The position numbers and the translations under genes were made by a program. A stretch of DNA of 6,223 bases from an uncultured Pseudomonadota bacterium (GTDB taxonomy: Bacteria; Pseudomonadota; Gammaproteobacteria; Burkholderiales; Thiobacillaceae), in NCBI GenBank assembly GCA_903883985.1, contig CAISDD010000570.1, positions 1 to 6,223 on the forward strand, written 5' to 3'. Positions 1 to 6,222 of this stretch are shown piece after piece; position 1 is the stretch's first letter; each line of letters begins with the position of its first letter. A model generated the notes under the pieces. The model was not told the DNA's origin. It made no database searches and worked only from the letters and a program-made list of their open reading frames with translations.

Positions 1-1
1 G

Positions 2-934
2 GTGAGCGCCGGCGACGTGACGGTGAACACGGCGGGCAACACCAGCACCAGCGGCCATCTCGATGCGGGCAGCTATACCGGCATCGAGGCGGTGGGCAGT
101 GCGCTTTCTGGAAGCGATGCCGGCAACTACACCTTTGCCGGCATCACCGGCGACTACACGGTGAGCCGGCTCGGCTTGACCGGGGCTGGCATCGCCGGGG
201 TCGTCACGACTTATGGCACGCAGGCGGCTGCGGGCGCAGTGTCGTTTGGCAATGTGGTCGGTATCGACCAGGTGAGTGCCACGGCCAGCATCGACCACCC
301 GGTGAACAGTTCCAGCGGCAACCTGAATGCCGGCGGCTATACGCAGACGGCATCGCTCTTGAGCGGTCAGGATGCCGGCAACTACAGCTTCGTCGGTGTG
401 ACCTCGACTCCCAATTACGTGGTGAACACCTTGGCCTTGGCGGTCAGTGGCACCTCGGTTGCCGACAAGATCTATGACGGCACGATCAGCGCCACTCTCG
501 GCAATGGCAGCCTGTTCGGCGTGATTGCCAACGATAGCGTGACGCTTACTCAGGCAGGCGCTTTCGTGTCGAAAAATGCCGGCAGCGTCGCCGTGACGGC
601 AGTCGACACCCTAGGAGGTAGTTCCGCAGGTAACTACCTCCTGACCCAACCGATAGGTCTGAGTGCCCACATCACACCCAAACCGATCACGGTGGTCGCA
701 ACCGGTGTCGACAGGGCCTATAACGGCGGCGTCAACGATGCGGTGACACTGGCTGGCAGCGGCGCGCTTTTGGGCGACAAGGTGAGCCTTGCCAACATAT
801 CCGCCACCTTCGCTGATCGGAACGTGGGTATAGGCAAGGCCGTATCCGTCACCGGAATTTCCGTGTTCGGTGGGGATGCCAGCAATTACAGCCTGCAAAA
901 CACCACGGCGAGTGCTACTGCCAGCATTACGCCC
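2..934 (+). repeat. Four tandem ~84-residue MBG/YDG-type modules (first one partial)
   Basis: The motif [DS]-A-[GS]-N-Y recurs at residues 39, 124, 208 and 292 of the exoprotein (bases 116, 371, 623 and 875), giving spacings of 85, 84 and 84 residues. A second, earlier motif (DAGSY at 21, NAGGY at 109) occurs in modules 1 and 2 only. Module ends are marked by a β-strand and linker such as GDYTVSRL, NYVVNTL, AHITPKP and ASITPLA. DNA identity is obvious only around the motif of modules 1 and 2, which share gatgccggcaactaca, so the array is diverged and old. More modules probably lie upstream of the window. Confidence 0.8.
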
Positions 935-2044
935 TTGGCGTGGGTCACATGGACGGGTGCCGCCAAGGATAGCAATTGGTCGAATCCGCGCAACTGGCTG
1001 GGTGGTGCGCTGCCGGACGGGAGCAACGTGCTGGCCGTAACGATCCCCATTGGCAGCAGCGTCACCTTCGACGGCGGCAATACCTCTGGGGGTTTCCTGG
1101 GCACAGCCAAGCTCAACACCCTGGATAGCACCGGCACACTGACTCTATCCGGCGGGAACCTAGCCATTGTTCAACGCCTTGCAACCGTGGGCTACGCCCA
1201 AACCGGTGGGATATTGAGCGGCGCCGGCAGTATCAGCGTTAGCAATTATTTCAGCAAAACGGGTGGCACTTTCATCCCCTCGGGGCTAGTCAGCATCAAC
1301 CAGAGCATCGGGGACCTCGACCTCATCGACGAAGCGCCGATCATCTTTGGCGGCCTGAGCGCCCCCTCGGGGCACATCGACGTCAATAATACCGGCGGCA
1401 TCACCACGACCGTTCCGGCTGTCGCCAGCGGCTATATCCATCTCAACGCTCATAGCCCCATCTCGATCGGCAGTGGCGGCCTCCTGGCCGGCGGCGGCGT
1501 CAGCCTTACCGCCACTACGAAGGATACGGGTAGCACCATCCATATCGGTGGCCCGATCTCCTCGACTTCAGGGCTGGTGAGCCTGGATGCCTATGGCGAC
1601 ATAGACATCGCCTCGAGCGCGACCATTTCCGGCGGTGGCGTCAGCCTGACCAGTAGCAACGGCACGGTCACGTCGACTCCCGCGAACTTCTCCGGTGCCA
1701 GGCCGACCATCATCGATGATCTACTGATGTTCAGCGCGACCGATCAGGCTACCGTGGTCTCCAGCATCAACGCAGCGACTGGTCTGTCGATCTCGGCGGC
1801 AGCACCCGCCGCCACTGCGTCGGTGATCGTAACGACTGCGGCGGTCACCGTCACACTCTCCGTTGACGGCAACCAGACTATAGGTGGCGTGCTCGGTCAG
1901 TTCGGCGATGTGGAACATACGACCGTAACGGGGAACGATACGGCCACGTCCACGTCCGCACCACGCGCAGACGGCGGCGCGCCGGCCAGTTCGGATGAGA
2001 AAAAGAAAGTCCTTGCCAAGAAGCCCGTCCAGTGCAAAGGCTGA
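2..2044 (+). CDS. Large TpsA-like (filamentous haemagglutinin-type) secreted exoprotein with MBG/YDG repeats, C-terminal 680 codons only
   Basis: This is the 3' part of a large surface or secreted protein. The frame is open to the left edge, so the GTG at 2 is an internal Val codon and the N-terminal signal and TPS domain are off-window. Visible order: four ~84-residue modules (residues 1-311), the third matching the YDG domain (IYDGT at 157-161, then KNAG and SAGNY) and the fourth a degenerate version (AYNGG); a Trp-rich junction at 316-332 with the W-x-G...NW pattern seen in autotransporter-type proteins; a Gly/Ser/Thr-rich β-helical stretch (about 345-560); an Ala/Ser/Thr-rich segment (about 580-660); and a Lys-rich end, KKKVLAKKPVQCKG. 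Cys678 is the only cysteine in the visible part. The exoprotein assignment rests on repeats and β-helix composition plus the TpsB gene two genes downstream. Adhesion or biofilm function is inferred, not shown. The stop overlaps or abuts the FecR gene start. Confidence 0.88.
   Translation: MSAGDVTVNTAGNTSTSGHLDAGSYTGIEAVGSALSGSDAGNYTFAGITGDYTVSRLGLTGAGIAGVVTTYGTQAAAGAVSFGNVVGIDQVSATASIDHPVNSSSGNLNAGGYTQTASLLSGQDAGNYSFVGVTSTPNYVVNTLALAVSGTSVADKIYDGTISATLGNGSLFGVIANDSVTLTQAGAFVSKNAGSVAVTAVDTLGGSSAGNYLLTQPIGLSAHITPKPITVVATGVDRAYNGGVNDAVTLAGSGALLGDKVSLANISATFADRNVGIGKAVSVTGISVFGGDASNYSLQNTTASATASITPLAWVTWTGAAKDSNWSNPRNWLGGALPDGSNVLAVTIPIGSSVTFDGGNTSGGFLGTAKLNTLDSTGTLTLSGGNLAIVQRLATVGYAQTGGILSGAGSISVSNYFSKTGGTFIPSGLVSINQSIGDLDLIDEAPIIFGGLSAPSGHIDVNNTGGITTTVPAVASGYIHLNAHSPISIGSGGLLAGGGVSLTATTKDTGSTIHIGGPISSTSGLVSLDAYGDIDIASSATISGGGVSLTSSNGTVTSTPANFSGARPTIIDDLLMFSATDQATVVSSINAATGLSISAAAPAATASVIVTTAAVTVTLSVDGNQTIGGVLGQFGDVEHTTVTGNDTATSTSAPRADGGAPASSDEKKKVLAKKPVQCKG
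1370..1660 (+). repeat. β-helix rung repeats in the exoprotein
   Basis: A short G-x-[IV]-x-[LV] strand motif recurs at residues 457 (GHIDV), 477 (GYIHL), 498 (GGVSL), 524 (GLVSL) and 545 (GGVSL), at spacings of 20, 21, 26 and 21 residues. Spacing near 20 residues is what is known for right-handed parallel β-helix rungs in FHA/HMW1-type exoproteins. The two GGGVSLT copies are also similar at the DNA level (ggcggcggcgtcagcctta and ggcggtggcgtcagcctga). The fold is inferred from periodicity, not modelled. Confidence 0.6.
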
Positions 2045-2760
2045 CCGTGTTGCTCCGTCTGATACTAATCCTCGCGCTTTGCCTGCCTCTCTCCGTTATT
2101 GCCGGGCTGGCGGGTGAGGTGACCCACCTCTCCGGCACGCTCTCCGTAAAACACCAGGACGGTACGACGGGCCTGCTCGCGGTCAAGTCACCGGTGCTGG
2201 AAGGCGACGTGCTCAGGACCGAAGCGCAAACCTACGCGCGCATCAAATTCATCGACAGCGGCGAGCTCGTCATGCGCCCGAATTCTCGGATCAAGGCGGC
2301 CATCTACAGCTACAAGCCGGATAAGCCGCAGGAAGATCGTGTCCTGGTCGGCTTGCTCAAGGGAGGGCTGCGTGCTGTCACAGGCCTAGTCGGCAAGCGT
2401 GACCATGACAAGGTCAAGTTCGAGACGGTGACGGCGACGATCGGGATACGCGGCACCCACTTCGGCGCGCTGCTATGCCACGAAGATTGCGACGACGTGG
2501 TCACCATCACGGGACACCCGCCCAGCGACGGCTTGCATGTGGATGTGGCCTCCGGCGCGGTGGAAGTCTCGAACCTGGTCGGCAGGCAGGAGGTCGGCAT
2601 CGGGCAGTTCGGCTATGTGGCTGACGCGCAGCATGCGCCGCGCCTCGTGCCACCGGAGGAAGGCATACGCGTGACGATGCCGACGGCGATCAGCCGCAAT
2701 GAAACGCATGGCCAGGGCATCGGCCAGGCAAAGGATAGTGCATGCTCAATCGGTCAGTGA
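2032..2760 (+). CDS. Exported FecR-domain protein
   Basis: A 242-residue protein with an N-terminal Sec signal peptide (hydrophobic core about residues 6-24, likely cleavage GLA|GEV after residue 27). A FecR domain follows at about residues 55-185. Its hallmark is the TATIGIRGTHF stretch at 134-144, which matches the family's typical V/I-G-V/I-R-G-T-x-F core; the preceding part (SPVLEGDVLRT, then a strand ending MRPNSRI) is also typical. There is no N-terminal cytoplasmic anti-sigma region and no FecI-like gene nearby, so it is not a classical FecR regulator. Two close cysteines (C149, C153, in CHEDC) directly follow the core motif. The gene sits between the exoprotein and its probable transporter, overlapping both if the GTG at 2032 is used (13 bases upstream, 19 bases downstream). 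GTG at 2047 has a better ribosome binding site and gives an equally good signal peptide. Role: probably periplasmic or surface accessory of the secretion operon (inference). Confidence 0.88.
   Translation: MQRLTVLLRLILILALCLPLSVIAGLAGEVTHLSGTLSVKHQDGTTGLLAVKSPVLEGDVLRTEAQTYARIKFIDSGELVMRPNSRIKAAIYSYKPDKPQEDRVLVGLLKGGLRAVTGLVGKRDHDKVKFETVTATIGIRGTHFGALLCHEDCDDVVTITGHPPSDGLHVDVASGAVEVSNLVGRQEVGIGQFGYVADAQHAPRLVPPEEGIRVTMPTAISRNETHGQGIGQAKDSACSIGQ
2036..2040 (+). promoter_or_regulatory. Possible ribosome binding site for a downstream GTG start of the FecR gene
   Basis: AAAGG lies 6 bases before an in-frame GTG at 2047-2049. It supports translation of the FecR-domain gene from 2047, two bases after the exoprotein stop (2042-2044), rather than from the GTG at 2032, which has only a weak purine stretch (AAGAAG, 2018-2023) before it. 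The match to the Shine-Dalgarno consensus is only four bases, so this is suggestive. Confidence 0.4.
2731..2735 (+). promoter_or_regulatory. Ribosome binding site of the TpsB gene
   Basis: AAGGA lies 6 bases before the ATG at 2742, inside the last codons of the FecR-domain gene. It fixes the transporter start at 2742, which gives a 19-base overlap with the upstream gene, and argues against the later in-frame GTG (2757) and ATG (2826). Confidence 0.7.
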
Positions 2761-4448
2761 ACGACGGACTGTCAGCCGGACAGATTCACGCATGGAGGCG
2801 CATCCGCCACCTCGCAGTAATCTTCATGCTGTTGTTGCGGGGCGCGGCACATGCCGAAGACGAGCGCTTCGACATCCAGCGGTTCGAAGTGAGCGGAAAT
2901 ACCCTGCTTGCTTCTTCCGCGGTCGCGGCCATCGTGACGCCGTTCGCGGGAAATGGGCGCGTCTTTGGTGACATTCAGAGGGCCCTGGAAGCCTTGGAGA
3001 ACGCCTACATCACCCTGGGCTACAGCACCGTTCAGGTCTACGTGCCTGAGCAATTGCTGAATCAGGGTGTCGTTCACCTCCAGGTCAGTGAAGGCACGAT
3101 CGGAAAGATCACCGTGGCCAGCAACCGCTGGTTCGGGGAGGCGAACATCCTCGCTTCCTTACCCGCGCTTCGGTTGGGGCGGGCGCCCAACATGCGTCAG
3201 ATCGCGGACAACCTCCAGCTCGCCAACGAAAACCCTGCAAAAAAGATCGATGTGACGCTAGGTATCGCGGAAGAGGAGGGCAAGATCGATGCCAAGGTGA
3301 GCGTCGTAGCCGACCGTCCAGAAATTTTCAGTCTGTCCGTCGATAACACCGGCACCTCCTCGACCGGCCAATATCGCCTCGGACTGGCTTTTCAAGAAGC
3401 CAATCTAGCCAGCCACGACCAGGTCGTGAGTCTGGCCTATACCATGGCGCCCGATGCCCCCTCGGGTACCCGGACTGCGGTCTACAGCCTGGCCTATCGC
3501 TTGCCGATCTATTCGCTAGGCGACAGCTTCGACCTGCTCTACGGCAATTCCTCCGCCAATACGCCCACGGTCCAGGCCACCGGATTCAACCTGGCGGGCA
3601 AGGGGGAAGTCGTTAGCCTGCACTGGAACCATTATTTCTCACGCCGGGGCGAGAATACTTCGAAATTGGTCGCGGGCTTCGATTACAAGCACATGAATTC
3701 CACCTGTGAGGTGAACGGGCAGCCGGTATCTTACGATCCGAATGCCTCGGGCCTGATCTCGACCTGCGTTCCCTATACCCTTCGGCCGCTTTCGCTTACC
3801 TACGTCTGGCAGCGGCAGAGTCCCGGAAAGTATTTTGATTACCGCGTGGGTGTTCTGCGAAACACGCCTCTGGGCGCAGCGTATCCCTATACGACACCCG
3901 TTAACACCACGGCCTGGGATCGCTACAGCTTCGTGTCCGTTCCCAGCGGCAGGCCCATCCCGGACGCCTTTTCCTATTACAAGGCGAGTTTCAACATGAT
4001 GGCCGCGCTGCCAGGCGACTGGAGTGTGCGCGCTGCCTTTGCCGGGCAGTACAGCACCACCCCCTTGCCGAGCCCGGAGCAGTTGGGCATCGCCGGTTCG
4101 ACCGCAGTACGTGGTTTTGACGAGCGCATCATCGCGGGAGACAAGGGGTATTTTGTCAACCTGGAAGCCTACGGGCCGGAGTTGTCGAAACTCGCGGGGA
4201 TTCCGGGCAGCCTCAGGGCGGTGGTTTTCTATGATTTTGGCCGCGTGTACAACGACGCCGTCCAGGGCATCCCCTATTCCTTCGACAAGGCCGAATTGGC
4301 CAGTCTGGGGGCAGGTTTGCGCTATGGGCTGAGCAAGAACGCGAGCATCAAGCTCGATGTGGCCCGAGTGCTCGATGCTGGCCCCGTCGCCAGTGGCGAA
4401 CGCCCAGGCAACTGCCGCGCGCACCTTTCGCTTCAGGCGAGCTTCTGA
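2742..4448 (+). CDS. ShlB/FhaC/HecB-family two-partner secretion transporter (TpsB)
   Basis: A 568-residue outer-membrane β-barrel transporter of the Omp85/TpsB superfamily, which secretes a partner TpsA exoprotein from periplasm to surface. Order: signal peptide 1-38, with an unusually long polar n-region (22 residues, ending WRRIR), core HLAVIFMLLL and cleavage AHA|ED; a POTRA domain at about 42-117 (FDIQRFEVSGNTLL, then VHLQVSEGTIG); a second POTRA-like domain at about 118-190 including the family-typical ANENPAKKIDVTL; then the barrel at about 195-568. VRGF at 456-459 is the conserved substrate-loop (L6) motif of Omp85 proteins, and FYDFG at 496-500 is the usual late-barrel motif. The chain ends in Phe (LSLQASF), the expected outer-membrane insertion signal. 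Length fits the family (about 550-600 residues). Start chosen on the AAGGA site at 2731. Its partner is most likely the exoprotein ending at 2044. C322 and C342 bracket a predicted surface loop. Confidence 0.95.
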   Translation: MLNRSVNDGLSAGQIHAWRRIRHLAVIFMLLLRGAAHAEDERFDIQRFEVSGNTLLASSAVAAIVTPFAGNGRVFGDIQRALEALENAYITLGYSTVQVYVPEQLLNQGVVHLQVSEGTIGKITVASNRWFGEANILASLPALRLGRAPNMRQIADNLQLANENPAKKIDVTLGIAEEEGKIDAKVSVVADRPEIFSLSVDNTGTSSTGQYRLGLAFQEANLASHDQVVSLAYTMAPDAPSGTRTAVYSLAYRLPIYSLGDSFDLLYGNSSANTPTVQATGFNLAGKGEVVSLHWNHYFSRRGENTSKLVAGFDYKHMNSTCEVNGQPVSYDPNASGLISTCVPYTLRPLSLTYVWQRQSPGKYFDYRVGVLRNTPLGAAYPYTTPVNTTAWDRYSFVSVPSGRPIPDAFSYYKASFNMMAALPGDWSVRAAFAGQYSTTPLPSPEQLGIAGSTAVRGFDERIIAGDKGYFVNLEAYGPELSKLAGIPGSLRAVVFYDFGRVYNDAVQGIPYSFDKAELASLGAGLRYGLSKNASIKLDVARVLDAGPVASGERPGNCRAHLSLQASF

Positions 4449-4450
4449 TC

Positions 4451-4493
4451 GGATCAATTCGGGCAGCCGCGCCGCTCAATGCGGCCTTGATCC
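4451..4493. terminator. Candidate stem-loop in the convergent intergenic gap
   Basis: GGATCAA (4451-4457) and TTGATCC (4487-4493) form a perfect 7-base dyad enclosing a second hairpin, GCCGC-TCAAT-GCGGC (4471-4485). It starts three bases after the TpsB stop and lies about 90 bases beyond the stop of the oppositely oriented cyclase, so it is placed to serve both. No T-run follows on either strand and 13 unpaired bases separate the stems on the left arm, so it is not a canonical intrinsic terminator. The rest of the 133-base gap (4449-4581) shows no ORF or promoter that I can support. Confidence 0.3.
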
Positions 4494-4581
4494 TGTATTC
4501 CTGGTGCCGGTTACGAGCGTCTGTGGGTTCAGTTGTGGAAATGGTTACAAGGGAGGATTCGTCCTGCCATCTTGGGAGCGA

Positions 4582-6222
4582 TTATTTCTCGGTAAAGACG
4601 ATGACTTCCCCCGATTGCCCTGCCAGCAGCCGTTTGAGGTGAAGTTTCACCAGAGGATCTTGTGGCCAGGCTAGCGCTAGCGACTCGAAAAGTTCTCGGG
4701 TTCCCTCGTCGCCTCGTGCCATGTGCTCATACGCCGCGGTGTATTCCGGCGTCGGCGCAATGGCTGAACTATCTGCGGAGAACAGCGGTTGATACACCAT
4801 CAAGGGTATGGTTTTCCCCTTCAGCACGAGTTTTCCAACGGGTCGCGCCGGGAGGGAAGGAAAACCAGACAATGTGGCTTCGGACACACAAACCAGGGTG
4901 CCGAGTTGTTTGTTGACACTCTCCAGGCGCGAGGCCGTATTCACCGGATCGCCCAGTGCGCGATAGTCGAAGATGGTGGTGCCGCCGAAGTTGCCGACCG
5001 TGACCTCTCCGCTATGGACGCCGATGCGCGTGACGCCGAAGGGAACACCACGCGCCTGGGCATCCGCCGCGAATTGGCTGGAAAAATGGTGCATCTCCTC
5101 GGCGCAGCGCAATGCCCGTTCGCGTTGGTCTGCCTGCTCCACGGGCGCTGAGAACATGATGGCGACCGCGTCGCCGACGATGCGGTCCAGCGTGCCTTCG
5201 TGCTGGAAGGCGATGTGGATCATCTTGTCCAGATATTCGTTGAGCAGAGACACCGCCTTGGCCGGATCCAGCTTTTCCATCAGATTGGTGAAGCCGGCTA
5301 GATCGGTGAAGATGAACGTACATTCGCGGCGGTTGCCGCCAAGTTCTAGCTGTCCTGGGTTGCTCAACAAGTGGGCGACCAGGTTGGGCGAGACATAACG
5401 GGCAAAAGCCTGCCTGATCCAGCGCTGGCGGCGTTCGCTGGAGATGTGATGCAGAAGGCCCGATAGCGTGAATGAAAGCAGCACGACAATGCTCGGAGTT
5501 ACGGGATCGATCAGGAGCCCTTGGCGGGAGAATGCAAACCACCCCCCCACGCTAGAAGCGAGCGCGATAAGCAGGGCGATCGCCGCCGATAGCATCGCGC
5601 CGGACGAAAGCGCGACGAAGCCGACCAACAATCCACCGGCCACGAGGATAGACAACTCCAGGCCAGGCGCCCAATTGGGGCGAGTCAGTTCATCCCCCGC
5701 GAGGATCTGCTCCAGGGCCATGGCGTGCGCCTCCACCCCAGGGATGATGCCGCCCAAAGGGCTGAAGCGCAGATCCAGCAAGCCTTCCGCAGAGGTGCCT
5801 ATCAACACGATGTGATCACGTAGCGCGGCATCCGGAACCGTTCCCGCCAATACTTTCCAGGCGGGAATCGTGCGCGCATTGCCCCCTCGTGTGAAGCGCA
5901 CCCAGACCTCGCCCTCGCGTGTGGTGGGGATCGTGATGGGGCCGACACGCAGGGACTCCATCCCGGCGCCTTCTTCCTGGGAGGAGGTCACGCCATACAT
6001 GTCCGCCCCAAGGCTCACACGCAGGGCTTCGGCAACCAGTGAGGGGACGACTTCTTCACCCATGCCAAGCAGTAGCGGCACCTTGCGCAATATGCCATCC
6101 GAATCCGGGCTGAAATTGACTGCCCCGTTTCCGGCTGCGGCGTCCTGCAAGGCGGAAAGCGCAGGAATCGTGTTGCGGAAGCGGTGCAGGTAGGGCAAAG
6201 GAGAGGGGCCCTTCGTCGCCAC
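4582..6222 (-). CDS. CHASE2-domain class III adenylate/guanylate cyclase, N-terminus cut by window edge
   Basis: A membrane sensor cyclase; 546 residues are visible and the first codon seen (GTG, complement of 6220-6222) is probably internal, because the N-terminal membrane segment and first part of CHASE2 are missing. Residues 1 to about 184 are the rest of the extracytoplasmic CHASE2 sensor (GAVNFSPDSDGILRKVPLL; HIVLIGTSAEGLLDLR; PGVEAHAMALEQIL). Three membrane segments follow (about 188-206, 209-230, 238-258), then a linker with FARYVSPNLV and the cyclase domain at about 298-480. Metal-binding Asp are D307 (FTDLAGFT) and D351 (IVGDAV); transition-state Asn/Arg are N428 and R432 (VNTASR). 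The substrate-selecting positions, usually Lys and Thr/Asp, are R347 and R421 (DYRALGD), so ATP versus GTP use is unclear. A tail of about 65 residues, with an AYEHM...LFESLA helical pattern and ending GEVIVFTEK, follows the catalytic domain. Transcribed towards the secretion operon; a link to it is inferred from proximity only. Confidence 0.93.
   Translation of the reverse strand: MATKGPSPLPYLHRFRNTIPALSALQDAAAGNGAVNFSPDSDGILRKVPLLLGMGEEVVPSLVAEALRVSLGADMYGVTSSQEEGAGMESLRVGPITIPTTREGEVWVRFTRGGNARTIPAWKVLAGTVPDAALRDHIVLIGTSAEGLLDLRFSPLGGIIPGVEAHAMALEQILAGDELTRPNWAPGLELSILVAGGLLVGFVALSSGAMLSAAIALLIALASSVGGWFAFSRQGLLIDPVTPSIVVLLSFTLSGLLHHISSERRQRWIRQAFARYVSPNLVAHLLSNPGQLELGGNRRECTFIFTDLAGFTNLMEKLDPAKAVSLLNEYLDKMIHIAFQHEGTLDRIVGDAVAIMFSAPVEQADQRERALRCAEEMHHFSSQFAADAQARGVPFGVTRIGVHSGEVTVGNFGGTTIFDYRALGDPVNTASRLESVNKQLGTLVCVSEATLSGFPSLPARPVGKLVLKGKTIPLMVYQPLFSADSSAIAPTPEYTAAYEHMARGDEGTRELFESLALAWPQDPLVKLHLKRLLAGQSGEVIVFTEK

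Noticed and set aside
2068..2085. Lipoprotein lipobox at the Cys in the FecR signal peptide (LALC)
   Set aside because: Residue -1 is Leu, not Gly/Ala/Ser, and the Cys sits in the middle of the hydrophobic core, well before a better signal peptidase I site (GLA|GEV).
2032..2760. FecR regulator of a FecI sigma factor / TonB receptor system
   Set aside because: The protein has a signal peptide in place of a cytoplasmic anti-sigma region and there is no sigma factor or TonB receptor in the window.
3639..4457. 272-codon open frame on the minus strand opposite the TpsB gene
   Set aside because: It lies wholly antisense to a well-supported barrel gene, has no recognisable domain, and is explained by GC-rich codon use leaving the opposite frame open.
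4554..4565. AGGA-TTCG-TCCT mini hairpin downstream of the cyclase stop
   Set aside because: The stem is only four pairs with no T-run on the minus strand; likely chance.
4357..4674. Plus-strand open frame spanning the convergent gap
   Set aside because: It starts inside TpsB and runs into the cyclase 3' end; composition is shadow-like, with no ribosome binding site and no domain.
5012..5542. 176-codon minus-strand open frame inside the cyclase gene
   Set aside because: It is an alternative-frame shadow of the CHASE2 cyclase, Arg/Pro/His-rich with no domain.
6220..6222. GTG at the right edge as the true cyclase start
   Set aside because: The visible protein begins in the middle of a CHASE2 domain and lacks the usual N-terminal membrane segment, so the gene almost certainly continues past the window.
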